Below, piece after piece: positions 34,253 through 42,935 of a DNA stretch of 64,000 bases (position 1 is the first letter of the stretch; each line of letters opens with the position of its first letter). A program made the position numbers and the translations under genes. Below the pieces are notes generated by a model. That model was not told the DNA's origin, searched no databases, and was given only the letters and a program-made list of their open reading frames with translations. Origin of the DNA: Planococcus salinus (GTDB lineage: Bacteria > Bacillota > Bacilli > Bacillales_A > Planococcaceae); the NCBI RefSeq assembly GCF_003719725.1, contig NZ_RIAX01000008.1, positions 62,001 through 126,000 on the forward strand, given 5' to 3'.

Positions 34253-34912
34253 ATGAAACTTCGCATTGAATGGACATATAAGACACCCAAAGGGAACGAA
34301 GCTGTGTTTTTATCGGATGAAATGCCTGCAGCACAGGCATTGCTGCTTGTGGAAGACATGGAACGCACAGGACGGGTAAAAACAGTGGCATTCCATGACC
34401 GCTTCGACAGTACCTGGACCGTAAAAGAACTTCGAAACTATTTAAAAGGGATTGAAACGGAACCGCATAATGTGGAGGTTTACTTTGATGGAGGGTTTGA
34501 CAAGGCAACAAAGCAGGCGGGCCTGGGGTGCGTCATTTACTATGAGCAGAACGGGAAAATGTATCGATTGCGCCAGAATGCTGCAGTTGATGATCTGCTG
34601 TCAAATAACGAGGCGGAATACGCGTCATTTTTCCTCAGCCTTCAGGAACTTGAAGTATTGGGTGTCCATGACTTGCCGGTCCGTTTCATAGGAGATTCCA
34701 AAGTGGTGATCAATGGGCTGGGTGGAGAATGGCCGGTTATGGAAAAAGAATTGAGCCGTTGGGCAGATCGGATAGAAGAAAAAATGAGTAAGTCCGGTAT
34801 ACAGCCTGAATACGAACTCGTATCACGAAAAAGGAATGCGGAAGCGGACCGTTTAGCGACACAGGCTTTAAATGGAATTGATATCACTGGGACAATGGAG
34901 CTGGAGAAATAA
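34253..34912 (+). CDS. Ribonuclease HI-like protein with N-terminal extra domain
   Basis: 219 residues from ATG 34253 (GGAGG upstream; the long frame before it overlaps the previous gene and is unlikely). The N-terminal domain (about 1-75) is a small alpha/beta unit (IEWTYKTPKGNEAVFLSDEM) found in Bacillales YpeP-like proteins. The RNase H fold (about 78-210) has the D-E-D-D residues: VYFDGGFD, NNEAEYASF, IGDSKVVI and AEADRLATQA. It probably cleaves RNA in RNA-DNA hybrids, or acts on other nucleic acids. It is not in an operon with clear DNA-repair genes. Confidence 0.82.
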   Translation: MKLRIEWTYKTPKGNEAVFLSDEMPAAQALLLVEDMERTGRVKTVAFHDRFDSTWTVKELRNYLKGIETEPHNVEVYFDGGFDKATKQAGLGCVIYYEQNGKMYRLRQNAAVDDLLSNNEAEYASFFLSLQELEVLGVHDLPVRFIGDSKVVINGLGGEWPVMEKELSRWADRIEEKMSKSGIQPEYELVSRKRNAEADRLATQALNGIDITGTMELEK

Positions 34913-35108
34913 ACTGAGAAGAAATAATTGTTTGGTGAGAAGGGAAGTTTTTCATTTTGTCACAAAATTATCAGAAATTTTAAAATACAGCTTGTAATTT
35001 TATGTTACCATTGTGTAAAATTGCTGTTAAGCAAAGTTTTCACCATCAATTTGGCAGCTTCAATTACTTAACAGGTAGAATTTTCTATGCGGAGAGGCGG
35101 GGGACACT

Positions 35109-35594
35109 ATGCAGACAATTTTCTGCTATAACTGGACGGTAAGAAAACAATGGTATGAATGGTGTGAAAATCTGCCCGAAGAGGAATTATACCGTCAGCG
35201 TACAGGGGGAGCCGGCAACATTTTACAGACCTTGTTTCTTATTGTGGAAATGGAATGGAGATGGATCCGGTTGATTCAAGGAAAATCCTATTTCCGGAGA
35301 AGTTTTTCCAGGTACAATTCCTTAGAGAAAATAAGAGAGCTCGACAGCCGTTGTCGACTGGAGGTAGCAGCGTTTGTTGAAGGATGGGAAGACAGCATGG
35401 AAAATCGCCTTTTACAAATCGACCCTGCGTTAAAAGGAAATGCAGATGTCAATACATGGGGGCAAGTGATGCGTTATATCATAGCTCACCAAATCGGGCA
35501 TGTAAGCCAGTTATCTGCCTGGGCGGAAGATGTGAATGTGCATACCGCCTCGTCTTATCAAACCAGCAAAGAACTGAGGACGGTGGATCTTTAG
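35109..35594 (+). CDS. DinB family protein
   Basis: 161 residues, a four-helix DinB/YfiT-type bundle. The C-terminal part has the paired metal His in IIAHQIGHVSQLSAWAED. The first helix position usually holding a third His is IVEMEWRWIRL here, so one metal ligand appears missing. Family members include bacillithiol-dependent transferases and uncharacterised damage-inducible proteins. GGGGG precedes ATG 35109; a strong terminator follows. Confidence 0.75.
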   Translation: MQTIFCYNWTVRKQWYEWCENLPEEELYRQRTGGAGNILQTLFLIVEMEWRWIRLIQGKSYFRRSFSRYNSLEKIRELDSRCRLEVAAFVEGWEDSMENRLLQIDPALKGNADVNTWGQVMRYIIAHQIGHVSQLSAWAEDVNVHTASSYQTSKELRTVDL

Positions 35595-35607
35595 TTTTTT
35601 TGAGAGA

Positions 35608-35648
35608 AAGCCGGCTCTGTGGAAGATTCCGCAGAGCCGGCTTTTTTC
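35608..35648 (+). terminator. Strong rho-independent terminator
   Basis: AAAGCCGGCTCTG and CAGAGCCGGCTTT with an inner GGAA/TTCC stem and T-run. Confidence 0.9.
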
Positions 35649-35722
35649 TTGTAAAATCGGTGTGCTCCGCCTTCGCTTCGGCGGGATTGTAATGAACCTT
35701 CCTGCACAGCTTTCAGAAAAGG

Positions 35723-36871
35723 TCAGCTTGTGGTGCTTCCTTTTTTCACTGATTTTTTTAATTCGTTCACGGCTGTCCGGATGTCTTCGGACGTATTGTA
35801 ATAATGAGGAGCGATTCGGATCACATCATTCCGCGCAGAGACGATGATGCCTTTTGCGGCCATCAGTTTTTCAACTTCGCTGGCATTTTCAGCATACACA
35901 GCTGTGGTGGAGCCTTTTTCCTGCGCGGCAAAGGGACTCCGATTAATCAGCCCTGCTTGTTCAATCTCCTGTGCTGCCACGGTTGACAGCTTTTCCAGAT
36001 GCCGCTCAACTGTGGGCATATCCAATTGATGCATCAGAGTGAGGGCGGCTTCTGCAGCAAAGCCGTTGATCATGGGGAATGTGCCTGAATCGAACCGTTT
36101 GGTTGCCGGTGCATAATCGTTGCCGCGGATATCAAAGGCAAACGGATTGGCCTGGCCGAACCAGCCGGTGATTCTCGGAGTCAAATCCTCCACAATATCT
36201 TTTTTTGCATACAGGAAGGCAATGCCAGGAATGCCGAATCCATATTTCTGCATCCCTGCGGCTAAAAAGTCGACATCCATTTCTTTTACGTCAATAGGCG
36301 TTTGGCCAAATGATTGATAGGCATCTATAAAAACATAGCCGCCTTTTCTGTGAACCATATCACTGATCCGCTGCAAGTCCTGTTTATAACCGTTATAAAA
36401 ATTAACATGGGAAGTGGAAAACAACAGTAAGTCATCCGGCAGGTGCTGTTCATAATCTGAGCAGTCATTGATGCCCTGTTCGTTCTTCTCGAAAAACTCC
36501 ACTGTAAATTGCGGTTCTGCCGAGCGCCAAACGTGACCGATTGTCGGGAAATCAAATTCCGTTACAACGATCCGGTTTCTTCCGTCCGCAGGTTGCAGAC
36601 TGGTGGAAATGGCGGAAGCTGCGTGGGAAACGCTGCTGACAATGGCAATTTCATCGACAGCCGCATTGATTTGCCTGGCAAAAAGCTTTCTGGCGTTTTC
36701 ACAGGCCGCCATCCAATTGTGCCAATCCATGCCTTTTTCTTCCCATGATTCCAGGTAAGCATTGACGGCGTTTTTCACGGAAAAGTGCATGGCACTCTGG
36801 GAACAGCTGGAAAGTTGGATCTTGCTTTGGAAGATGGGAAATTCTTTTCTGAAATGTTCTGCAGAAGTCAT
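35723..36871 (-). CDS. Class V aminotransferase (cysteine desulfurase-like fold)
   Basis: 382 residues. The class V pattern is present: VSSVSHAASAISTSLQ near the cofactor phosphate, the Asp in YVFIDAYQSFGQTP, and the PLP lysine in LAAGMQKYGFGIPG (about Lys 207). No catalytic Cys loop of NifS/IscS type is evident, so a true cysteine desulfurase is unlikely; kynureninase- or epimerase-like relatives are possible. The gene is divergent from a Crp/Fnr regulator with only 61 bases between starts, suggesting the regulator may control it. Confidence 0.8.
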   Translation of the reverse strand: MTSAEHFRKEFPIFQSKIQLSSCSQSAMHFSVKNAVNAYLESWEEKGMDWHNWMAACENARKLFARQINAAVDEIAIVSSVSHAASAISTSLQPADGRNRIVVTEFDFPTIGHVWRSAEPQFTVEFFEKNEQGINDCSDYEQHLPDDLLLFSTSHVNFYNGYKQDLQRISDMVHRKGGYVFIDAYQSFGQTPIDVKEMDVDFLAAGMQKYGFGIPGIAFLYAKKDIVEDLTPRITGWFGQANPFAFDIRGNDYAPATKRFDSGTFPMINGFAAEAALTLMHQLDMPTVERHLEKLSTVAAQEIEQAGLINRSPFAAQEKGSTTAVYAENASEVEKLMAAKGIIVSARNDVIRIAPHYYNTSEDIRTAVNELKKSVKKGSTTS

Positions 36872-36932
36872 CTTTATTTACCAACCTTTCTGGGATAAGA
36901 TGAATTTAGTACTTGTAATGGGAGTGGTGGCA

Positions 36933-37592
36933 ATGTTGAGAGAACTATCGCCGTGGCTTGATAACACGGATTGTGACTGGTCGTCGGTATACCAATATGG
37001 AGTTGAGAAAACAATTGACGTAAACGAAACCATCTACTCGGTGGGGCAACAAGCTTCAGATGTTTATATCATAAAAGAAGGCCGTGTGCGGCTTTTTCAT
37101 ACTTCAAGTGACGGAAGGGAAAAAGCGTTGCTCATCATGTGCGGAGGAACAGTCATTGGAGATTCCAATCTGCATGGCAACTATTTTGAAAATGCCATCA
37201 CAGCTTCAAAAACGACGTATATCAAAATGGAAGCTTCGCTTTTTGCTTCAATAGTGAGTGGGAAAGAGGATTTTCTCCCTCAATATACGGCTTTTCTGAA
37301 CCGAAAAGCACAAACGCTTGCCATTTTGAATTTACTGGGTGCCTATTATGATTCGGAAACACGTATCCGCTATACGATGTTTCACCTGGCAAATCAGTTT
37401 GGACAGCCTTCGGAAGAGGGGGCTGTTAAGATATTGATGCAGTTTACGCAGCAGGAACTGGCAGATTTGATCGGCACAAGCCGAGTTACAGTAGCTAATA
37501 TGATAAATTCTTTTGTACATCAAGGGCTCATAGAAAAGGAAGGGCGTTCTTACATTATCCCCTCCGTGGAAAACCTTCTGCCCGTAGAGTAA
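36933..37592 (+). CDS. Crp/Fnr family transcriptional regulator
   Basis: 219 residues from ATG 36933, with GGAG 8 bases upstream; another ATG at 36900 lacks a site. The N-terminal cyclic-nucleotide-binding-type barrel (about 15-130) has GQQASDVYIIKEGRVRLF but no clear Cys cluster for iron-sulfur, and the C-terminal helix-turn-helix (about 165-205) is FTQQELADLIGTSRVTVANMI. The ligand is unknown. Divergent from the class V aminotransferase gene. Confidence 0.87.
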   Translation: MLRELSPWLDNTDCDWSSVYQYGVEKTIDVNETIYSVGQQASDVYIIKEGRVRLFHTSSDGREKALLIMCGGTVIGDSNLHGNYFENAITASKTTYIKMEASLFASIVSGKEDFLPQYTAFLNRKAQTLAILNLLGAYYDSETRIRYTMFHLANQFGQPSEEGAVKILMQFTQQELADLIGTSRVTVANMINSFVHQGLIEKEGRSYIIPSVENLLPVE

Positions 37593-37717
37593 CAAATGAT
37601 TTTCTTCAGTCTATGGAAAAAGAGCTGTACATACTATAAAACGTTTTACAAAAATGAATGATTATTCATTTTTTGCTGAAGGAACAGCTGAAGCAATGAA
37701 GAAGATTTTTAAATAAA

Positions 37718-37766
37718 GAAAAAGGCCTTTTCCAGGAGCCAATGCTCGTGGAAAAGGCCTTTTTCT
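37718..37766. terminator. Strong bidirectional terminator
   Basis: AAAAAGGCCTTTTCCA and TGGAAAAGGCCTTTTT around a 14-base loop, between convergent genes. Confidence 0.88.
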
Positions 37767-37790
37767 TTGGAAGTAAGCCATGACAACTTA

Positions 37791-38150
37791 TTATTTTTTC
37801 GATGTCTTTATGGCCATGTCCGCTTTTTTCAAATCGTGTTTGACTTGTTCTTCGATGTCATAGGCATGATACATCTCATTTTTGATCATATACTGGGCAA
37901 TTTTGTCATGCGTATCGATGGCATTGTCCAATTCCCGTCGCAGCACCTTCTTCACTGAAGGAGTCGCTGTCTCTGTAATTGCAATTGCCAGATTGCGGAC
38001 ACCCGCCTTCGCGGTAACGAGTAAGTCAGTAGCGATGACTAAATCATCAATGACCGCGACATCAGGCAATTCCTGTTTTGTCTCTTTTTCTTTGTTCTTC
38101 TGTTTTTTCTTCTCTTTGTCTTTTTGTTTTTCACTGTCTTTTTTCGCCAT
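37791..38150 (-). CDS. CotF-like (coat F domain) protein
   Basis: 119 residues. A strongly basic Lys-rich start (about 1-27) is followed by a helical coat F domain: DLLVTAKAGVRNLAIAITE and RRELDNAIDTHDKIAQYM then KNEMYHAYDIEEQV. This resembles CotF-like spore proteins of Bacillales. AAGGAAGG precedes the ATG. It is the second of three minus-strand genes reading 38748 to 37791. Whether the organism sporulates is not shown by this window. Confidence 0.75.
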   Translation of the reverse strand: MAKKDSEKQKDKEKKKQKNKEKETKQELPDVAVIDDLVIATDLLVTAKAGVRNLAIAITETATPSVKKVLRRELDNAIDTHDKIAQYMIKNEMYHAYDIEEQVKHDLKKADMAIKTSKK

Positions 38151-38173
38151 AAGATCCTTCCTTTCCAGTTGAA

Positions 38174-38377
38174 TTATTCTTTCTCCGAATCAGCCAAAAT
38201 CTTCCGCAGATCCTTGATCGCTTTAGTGGAGAGTTCAAGGTCTTCCTGTACAATTTCCTTCAATTTGTCGTCTTCAATCAGGTCGACGAACAGCTTGCTC
38301 TTGGCGACGCAGGCTGTCTTAAAAGTCAGCACTTCGTGCACTTCCAGTTTTTCATGCATTGCAAGTTCTTTAGCCAT
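38174..38377 (-). CDS. Small CotF-related protein (YraE/YraG-like)
   Basis: 67 residues from ATG 38377 with GAGGAGG 7 bases upstream; a longer frame back to 38422 is not needed. The sequence AMHEKLEVHEVLTFKT and ACVAKSKLFVDLIED are typical of the small helical coat-F-associated proteins found beside CotF-like genes in B. subtilis (yraD to yraG). It lies 23 bases before the CotF-like gene, in the same operon. Confidence 0.68.
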   Translation of the reverse strand: MAKELAMHEKLEVHEVLTFKTACVAKSKLFVDLIEDDKLKEIVQEDLELSTKAIKDLRKILADSEKE

Positions 38378-38469
38378 GTAAGGTCCTCCTCGAATGTAAA
38401 AGATTATCGAAACAGTATTCATTACCCGTTCTCAGGCAGGTTAAGCGTCAGCAGGAGTTGTACTGAACT

Positions 38470-38748
38470 TTATGATTTTCCTTCGACACCCAAATCGTGA
38501 TGTGTTTGGGGATAACCCATCCCCACCCATTCAGAGCGGTAAGCGGCATCAAGTTCAGTCAGGCCTTTTTCAGCGGGATCCATAGGGGCGTTCGGGCTTT
38601 CCGTTTTATCCACTTCAGCACTGTTCCGCATATCGTGGTCATTATAAATCCATACTTTCTCTTTTCTTCTTTTGTTAGCCCGAAGCAAAAGAATGGTGGC
38701 AATAGCGCTGCCGGCATAAAACAGATTAGTTTTGGTTTTTCGTCGCAT
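38470..38748 (-). CDS. Hypothetical protein, 92 aa, N-terminal membrane anchor
   Basis: A basic start MRRKTKTN, a short hydrophobic segment LFYAGSAIATILLLRANK, then a polar region with VWIYNDHDMRNSAEVDK and EWVGMGYPQTHHDLG. AAGGAGG precedes the start. It is the first gene before two coat-F-type genes and may share their transcript (92 bases between). Not recognised. Confidence 0.6.
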   Translation of the reverse strand: MRRKTKTNLFYAGSAIATILLLRANKRRKEKVWIYNDHDMRNSAEVDKTESPNAPMDPAEKGLTELDAAYRSEWVGMGYPQTHHDLGVEGKS

Positions 38749-38925
38749 GGCGGTTCCTCCTTAATAAAGTAATGCTGTTTCTCTTCTCTTCCCTGTTCCT
38801 GAAAAAATAATCATGACCGTTTGTTTACAAAGAAAGCAAAGAGGTATAGGAAAAGTATGTGAATAAATCTGAGCGGAAGCGTTCTCTACTATAAAAAACA
38901 AGCAGCGGAAAGAAAGGGTGTTAGA

Positions 38926-39855
38926 ATGAAATTTTCTACATTGAAAAAGACGGATATTCAAATTTCTTCTCTCGGACTTGGAACGAACGCAGTCGGAGGA
39001 CATAATCTTTATGACAATCTGAACGAGGAACAAGGAAAAGAACTGGTGCGTGCAGCACTGGAGCACGGCATCAACTTTGTCGATACGGCAGATGCCTACG
39101 GAAAAGGGCGTTCCGAAGAATTGGTCGGCGAAGTGCTGAAGGAATATGACCGGAATCAGTACGTCATCGCCACAAAAGGCGGCAGCGATTGGCGCACCGG
39201 CACCCGAAACAATGATCCAACCTATCTTCGCAATGCGTTGGAAGACAGTCTTCGGCGACTGCAACTCGATTATGTGGACTTGTATTACATTCACTGGCCC
39301 GATGAAAAAACGCCGGTCAAAGAAGCGATCGCTGAGCTTTCCCGCATGAAAGAGGAAGGGAAGATCAAAGCAATCGGCGTTTCCAACTTTTCGCTCGAGC
39401 AATTGAAAGAAGCCAGTGCGCATGCGGAAATTTCAGCAATCCAACTGGAGTACCACATGCTTGACCGGAAAATTGAAGACGATATTCTGCCTTATTGTGT
39501 CCAGAATGATATTTCCATAGTACCTTATGGACCTTTGGCTTTTGGTATTCTGGGCGGACGCTATACCAAAGATTTTAAGTTGGAGGAAGGTGATTGGCGC
39601 AACCGTGTTCCTTTGTTCCAAGAAGGGAATTTCGAGAAAAACATTGAAATTGTGGAACAGCTGAAAAAAGTGGCCGATAAGAAAGGAACGGATGTATCAA
39701 ACCTGGCATTGGCTTGGCTTCTGGCACAACCAGGGGTGGATGCGGTTATTCCTGGAGGAAAAAAGCCGGAGCAGGTTCTGTCGAACATCGAAGCATCAGA
39801 AATTGAATTGGAAGCGGAATTGCTTGAGGAAATTGATCAAATCCTGGCCGGATGA
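38926..39855 (+). CDS. Aldo/keto reductase
   Basis: 309 residues, YhdN-like. The catalytic tetrad is visible: Asp and Tyr in VDTADAYGKGRSEE, Lys in VIATKGGSDW and His in YYIHWPDEKTP. The NADPH site near the end is AVIPGGKKPEQVLSN. Such enzymes reduce aldehydes and ketones with NADPH; the YhdN group in B. subtilis is linked to general stress. AAAGGG lies before ATG 38926. A strong terminator follows. Confidence 0.87.
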   Translation: MKFSTLKKTDIQISSLGLGTNAVGGHNLYDNLNEEQGKELVRAALEHGINFVDTADAYGKGRSEELVGEVLKEYDRNQYVIATKGGSDWRTGTRNNDPTYLRNALEDSLRRLQLDYVDLYYIHWPDEKTPVKEAIAELSRMKEEGKIKAIGVSNFSLEQLKEASAHAEISAIQLEYHMLDRKIEDDILPYCVQNDISIVPYGPLAFGILGGRYTKDFKLEEGDWRNRVPLFQEGNFEKNIEIVEQLKKVADKKGTDVSNLALAWLLAQPGVDAVIPGGKKPEQVLSNIEASEIELEAELLEEIDQILAG

Positions 39856-39864
39856 CAAAAAATG

Positions 39865-39906
39865 AAAACCGTCTTTATCCACTGAGCGGATAAAGACGGT
39901 TTTTTC
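39865..39906. terminator. Strong bidirectional terminator
   Basis: AAAACCGTCTTTATCC and GGATAAAGACGGTTTT with A- and T-runs, between the aldo/keto reductase and a convergent small gene. Confidence 0.9.
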
Positions 39907-39912
39907 TATGCA

Positions 39913-40146
39913 TCAGGAATTTTGTTTCTGGTTGATGTGCAGGTCGATCAAAGCGGTTGCTTTGTCGATGCTGTCAATATACTCGGTTGTATGTTCTTGA
40001 AGGAAGACGATTTTCAACGTAGAGGTGTTTTTCACACAGGAAACCGCCACTACGTCTTCTTTTTCATTGCTGAAAACTTGAACAATATTCACGGTGTTGT
40101 AACGGCATACCGTCTCGAGCAATTCTTTAATGCTTTCAGTGGACAT
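39913..40146 (-). CDS. Hypothetical protein, 77 aa
   Basis: Translation from ATG 40146, which has AAGGAGG 6 bases upstream; the longer frame reaching 40335 has no site. A small soluble alpha/beta protein: a helix SIKELLETVCRYNTVNIVQV, strands DVVAVSCVKNTSTLKIVFL, and a C-terminal helix. It is similar in style to small phenotypically silent Bacillales proteins but I do not recognise it. The upstream 250 bases are very AT-rich. Confidence 0.6.
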   Translation of the reverse strand: MSTESIKELLETVCRYNTVNIVQVFSNEKEDVVAVSCVKNTSTLKIVFLQEHTTEYIDSIDKATALIDLHINQKQNS

Positions 40147-40349
40147 GAGCATCCTCCTTCTATATGGAAGTATCAATACACAAGAAGCAAGATAATATAT
40201 GTTAAATACTAGAATATCATATTTTAAAAATGTAATACTATGTAAATTTAACTTGTAATCAAAGTGTAACATAAAGATCTGAAAATTACGACAATATTTT
40301 AGTTTAACACTCTTTTGAATCGGCTTTATAAACAAAGAAAATGCCCCGA

Positions 40350-40378
40350 TTGATTAACGCTTCAAAGCCTGCTACAAT
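40350..40378 (+). promoter_or_regulatory. Promoter of the tetR-MATE operon
   Basis: TTGATT (40350-40355), 17-base spacer, TACAAT (40373-40378). The predicted start of transcription falls inside the operator at 40381-40398. Confidence 0.75.
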
Positions 40379-40380
40379 AG

Positions 40381-40398
40381 CTGACGAACGGTCGTCAG
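40381..40398. promoter_or_regulatory. Candidate TetR operator
   Basis: CTGACGA-ACGG-TCGTCAG: two perfect 7-base inverted arms, placed between -10 and ribosome binding site of the TetR gene. A repressor bound here would block its own operon. Confidence 0.7.
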
Positions 40399-40408
40399 GA
40401 GGGAAATG

Positions 40409-40990
40409 ATGAGTTCTCAATTAATAAAAGAAGCCGCATTGAAGTTATTTGCGGAAAATGGTTACGAAGGAACGTCTCTGGCACAAATTGGAGAAGAAAT
40501 CGGCATGAAAAAACAATCGATTTACTCGCATTTTACAAGTAAAGATGACTTGTTTTTAGCCGTTTTAGAAGATGCATTTGTTGTGGAACAGCAACATAAA
40601 CAGGATTATTTGAAACAGCATTTGGATGAACCGCTGCATGATTTCTTAATAAAAACGCTCTACAGGTATATTGAAAGATTCCAGGATGACAACCGCCTGA
40701 AGTTTTGGCTGCGTGTTTCTTTTTTTCCGCCCGCTCATTTATACGAAGAAGTCATGAATTATTTGTACAGGTATATCGATCAGGTCGATTCTTTGTATTT
40801 GAAACGTTTCCAACGGGCAATTGAACTGAACGAAATTAAAAAAATTGAAGCTGACACAGCAAATATGGCTTTTTCTGCGTTGATTGACTCGATTTGTGTC
40901 GAACTCGTCTACGGAGGAACTGAACGAAGTGAAAAGAAATTGCAGGCTGCCTGGCAGGTATACTGGGCTGGGATTTCCTCAGTATCCTGA
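40409..40990 (+). CDS. TetR/AcrR family transcriptional regulator
   Basis: 193 residues. The N-terminal helix-turn-helix (about 1-50) is LFAENGYEGTSLAQIGEEIGMKKQSIYSHF, split here for readability as ENGYEGTSLAQIGEEIG and KKQSIYSHFTSKDDLF, typical of TetR. The C-terminal part is the ligand-binding domain. ATG 40409 fits the GGAGG spacing better than ATG 40406. It is 37 bases upstream of a MATE efflux gene and carries a palindromic operator in its promoter, so it probably represses this operon until a drug-like ligand binds. Confidence 0.88.
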   Translation: MSSQLIKEAALKLFAENGYEGTSLAQIGEEIGMKKQSIYSHFTSKDDLFLAVLEDAFVVEQQHKQDYLKQHLDEPLHDFLIKTLYRYIERFQDDNRLKFWLRVSFFPPAHLYEEVMNYLYRYIDQVDSLYLKRFQRAIELNEIKKIEADTANMAFSALIDSICVELVYGGTERSEKKLQAAWQVYWAGISSVS

Positions 40991-41027
40991 ATAAAGAACT
41001 GGACTTTCGAAAGATGGAGGAAGATGT

Positions 41028-42398
41028 ATGTATCATGCAGAGTCGCAGAAAGAAAAAATAAGTTTATTTCTCTCGATCGTATGGCCGCTCATGGTCACAC
41101 AGTTAAGCCTGTATGCCATGAATTTAGTCGACACGATGATGTCCGGACGAGTCGGTACAAACGATTTGGCGGGTGTGGCAATCGGGTCCAGTTTATGGAT
41201 GCCGGTGTTCACGGGCGTCAACGGAATTTTGTTGGCAGTTACGGCCATTATTGCCCAATTGTCGGGGAGTGGCCAACGGCATAAAATCACCTATTCAGTA
41301 ACACAGGCGTTGTATCTGGCTGTCGTGGTCGCTTTGCTGGTCGTGCTGGCAGGCAATTTGTTTTTGGATTCCATCCTGACATTCATGGGCCTGGCGCCCG
41401 AAGTACATCACATCGCGTTCCACTATTTACTTGGGTTATCACTTGGCATTATTCCGCTGTTCCTGGCGAATGTGCTGCGTAACTTTTTCGACGGACAAGG
41501 CTACACCAAAATCACCATGTATATTACGGTATTGGCAGTGCCGTTTAATATCCTGTTGAACTATGGCTTGATCTTCGGAAATTTCGGACTGCCTGCGCTC
41601 GGTGGGATCGGTGCCGGTTATGCGACGGCTTTTACTTATTGGATCATGCTGGGGTTCAGTATCTGGATGACGTTCCAACTGCCGAAAGTCAAAAGTTACG
41701 GGATTTTCACCAAATGGCCGTTGCCATCCTGGAAAGCGTGGAAAGAACAGCTCACACTCGGAATTCCGATGGGACTGTCGATTTTCTTTGAATCCAGTAT
41801 TTTTTCGATGGTCACTTTGCTCGTGGGAATCATGTTTTCGACTGTCACCATTGCGGCTAACCAAATTGCATTGAGTTTCACCTCGCTAATTTTCATGATT
41901 CCGTTAAGCATTTCGATGGCATTGACGATCGTCGTCGGTTATTCGGTCGGCGGAGGGAAATACCAGGCTGCCAAGGAGTACGGTAAACTGGGGGTACTTG
42001 GGGCCGTTGGCTTTCTGGCGGCAGGCGCTGTGTTCCTGTTTTTCTTCAGAGAGTCGATCGCGTCTCTCTATAGTCAAGACCCGGAAGTCATCGTATTGGC
42101 GGGGCAGTTCTTTATCATCGCGATTTTTTATCAATTATCGGACGCTATGCAAGCCGGACTGCAGGGAGTGCTTCGGGGCTATAAAGACGTGCAGCTGCCG
42201 TTTCTCATCGCGTTTACTTCCTATTGGGTAATCGGCATTCCGGTCGGCTATTTGCTGGCTGCTTTTACAGGACTTGGACCATTCGGATTGTGGATCGGTA
42301 TCACCATCGGGTTGACATGCGCCGCCGTCGGTTTTTTCACGCGCCTGCGCATTGTTCAACGAAGAGTGGAATCAAGTGGCCAGCCTATAGCTGAATAA
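41028..42398 (+). CDS. MATE family multidrug efflux transporter
   Basis: 456 residues with 12 membrane helices in two related halves. Typical features are WPLMVTQLSLYAMNLVDTMM in helix 1, the GTNDLAGVAIG segment after it, and PLSISMALTIVVGYSVGGGK at the start of the second half. These proteins export cationic drugs by sodium or proton antiport. It is cotranscribed with the TetR gene upstream. GGAGG is 7 bases before ATG 41028. A terminator follows immediately. Confidence 0.9.
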   Translation: MYHAESQKEKISLFLSIVWPLMVTQLSLYAMNLVDTMMSGRVGTNDLAGVAIGSSLWMPVFTGVNGILLAVTAIIAQLSGSGQRHKITYSVTQALYLAVVVALLVVLAGNLFLDSILTFMGLAPEVHHIAFHYLLGLSLGIIPLFLANVLRNFFDGQGYTKITMYITVLAVPFNILLNYGLIFGNFGLPALGGIGAGYATAFTYWIMLGFSIWMTFQLPKVKSYGIFTKWPLPSWKAWKEQLTLGIPMGLSIFFESSIFSMVTLLVGIMFSTVTIAANQIALSFTSLIFMIPLSISMALTIVVGYSVGGGKYQAAKEYGKLGVLGAVGFLAAGAVFLFFFRESIASLYSQDPEVIVLAGQFFIIAIFYQLSDAMQAGLQGVLRGYKDVQLPFLIAFTSYWVIGIPVGYLLAAFTGLGPFGLWIGITIGLTCAAVGFFTRLRIVQRRVESSGQPIAE

Positions 42399-42406
42399 AA
42401 TAAACG

Positions 42407-42434
42407 AAAGAGCCCTATCCAGATAGGGCTCTTT
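42407..42434. terminator. Rho-independent terminator
   Basis: AAAGAGCCCTATC-CA-GATAGGGCTCTTTT. Confidence 0.9.
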
Positions 42435-42480
42435 TCAGTGTCTGAACCAATGGGGTTCTATATTGTATAACAGCGATTCA

Positions 42481-42933
42481 TCAAGCGATAAACTCTTTTT
42501 GAGCCGCAGTCAATTTCACATACAGCTGCAAGTCCCGTTGATATTTTTTCTCATAAGTCTGCAGGCTGTGGACTTTGACCTGTTCAAAGCTCTGTTGATC
42601 GGCAAGATGGTACCGCTCATTCATCTCTCTGGCGTTTGCCCAAGCGGCTTCTTCAAAGGCGATGTTCATCTTGTGTTCTTCAATTCGCATAGCAAGCAGC
42701 TCCGGGTGAGTGTATTGCTCTTCCAGCGGGTGCTTTTTTTTCATTTCGTATATTTCAATTGTTCTCGGCAATGAAGCCTGTAACGCTGGACGGTCGAGGG
42801 CATGCCCGAGCTCGTGCAAAGTCAGTATTTTGACATAAAGTTCAAGGGGGAGGGGAGCCGGCAATTCTTTGTTTGCCTGCTGTACACGCTGTACATCCAC
42901 TCCGACGCGATGCTTAATGAAGTCGTAACTCAT
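42481..42933 (-). CDS. HExxH-containing protein, metalloprotease-like, probably 3' part of a split gene
   Basis: 150 residues from ATG 42933. The helix VKILTLHELGHALDRPAL contains a zinc-protease HELGH signature near residue 45; a possible third ligand lies in the later Glu-rich region (MRIEEHKMNIAFEEAAW). There is no membrane segment. The frame has no ribosome binding site of its own, and the ORF just upstream (42936-43079) ends overlapping it. A one-base insertion at the T7 run 42945-42951 would fuse the two. The family is not one I can name; peptidase activity is suggested only by the motif. Confidence 0.65.
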   Translation of the reverse strand: MSYDFIKHRVGVDVQRVQQANKELPAPLPLELYVKILTLHELGHALDRPALQASLPRTIEIYEMKKKHPLEEQYTHPELLAMRIEEHKMNIAFEEAAWANAREMNERYHLADQQSFEQVKVHSLQTYEKKYQRDLQLYVKLTAAQKEFIA

Positions 42934-42935
42934 GT

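Noticed and set aside
36762-36932. Extension of the Crp/Fnr gene back to 36762
   Set aside because: It would overlap the divergent aminotransferase gene and lacks a ribosome binding site; the family starts near ATG 36933.
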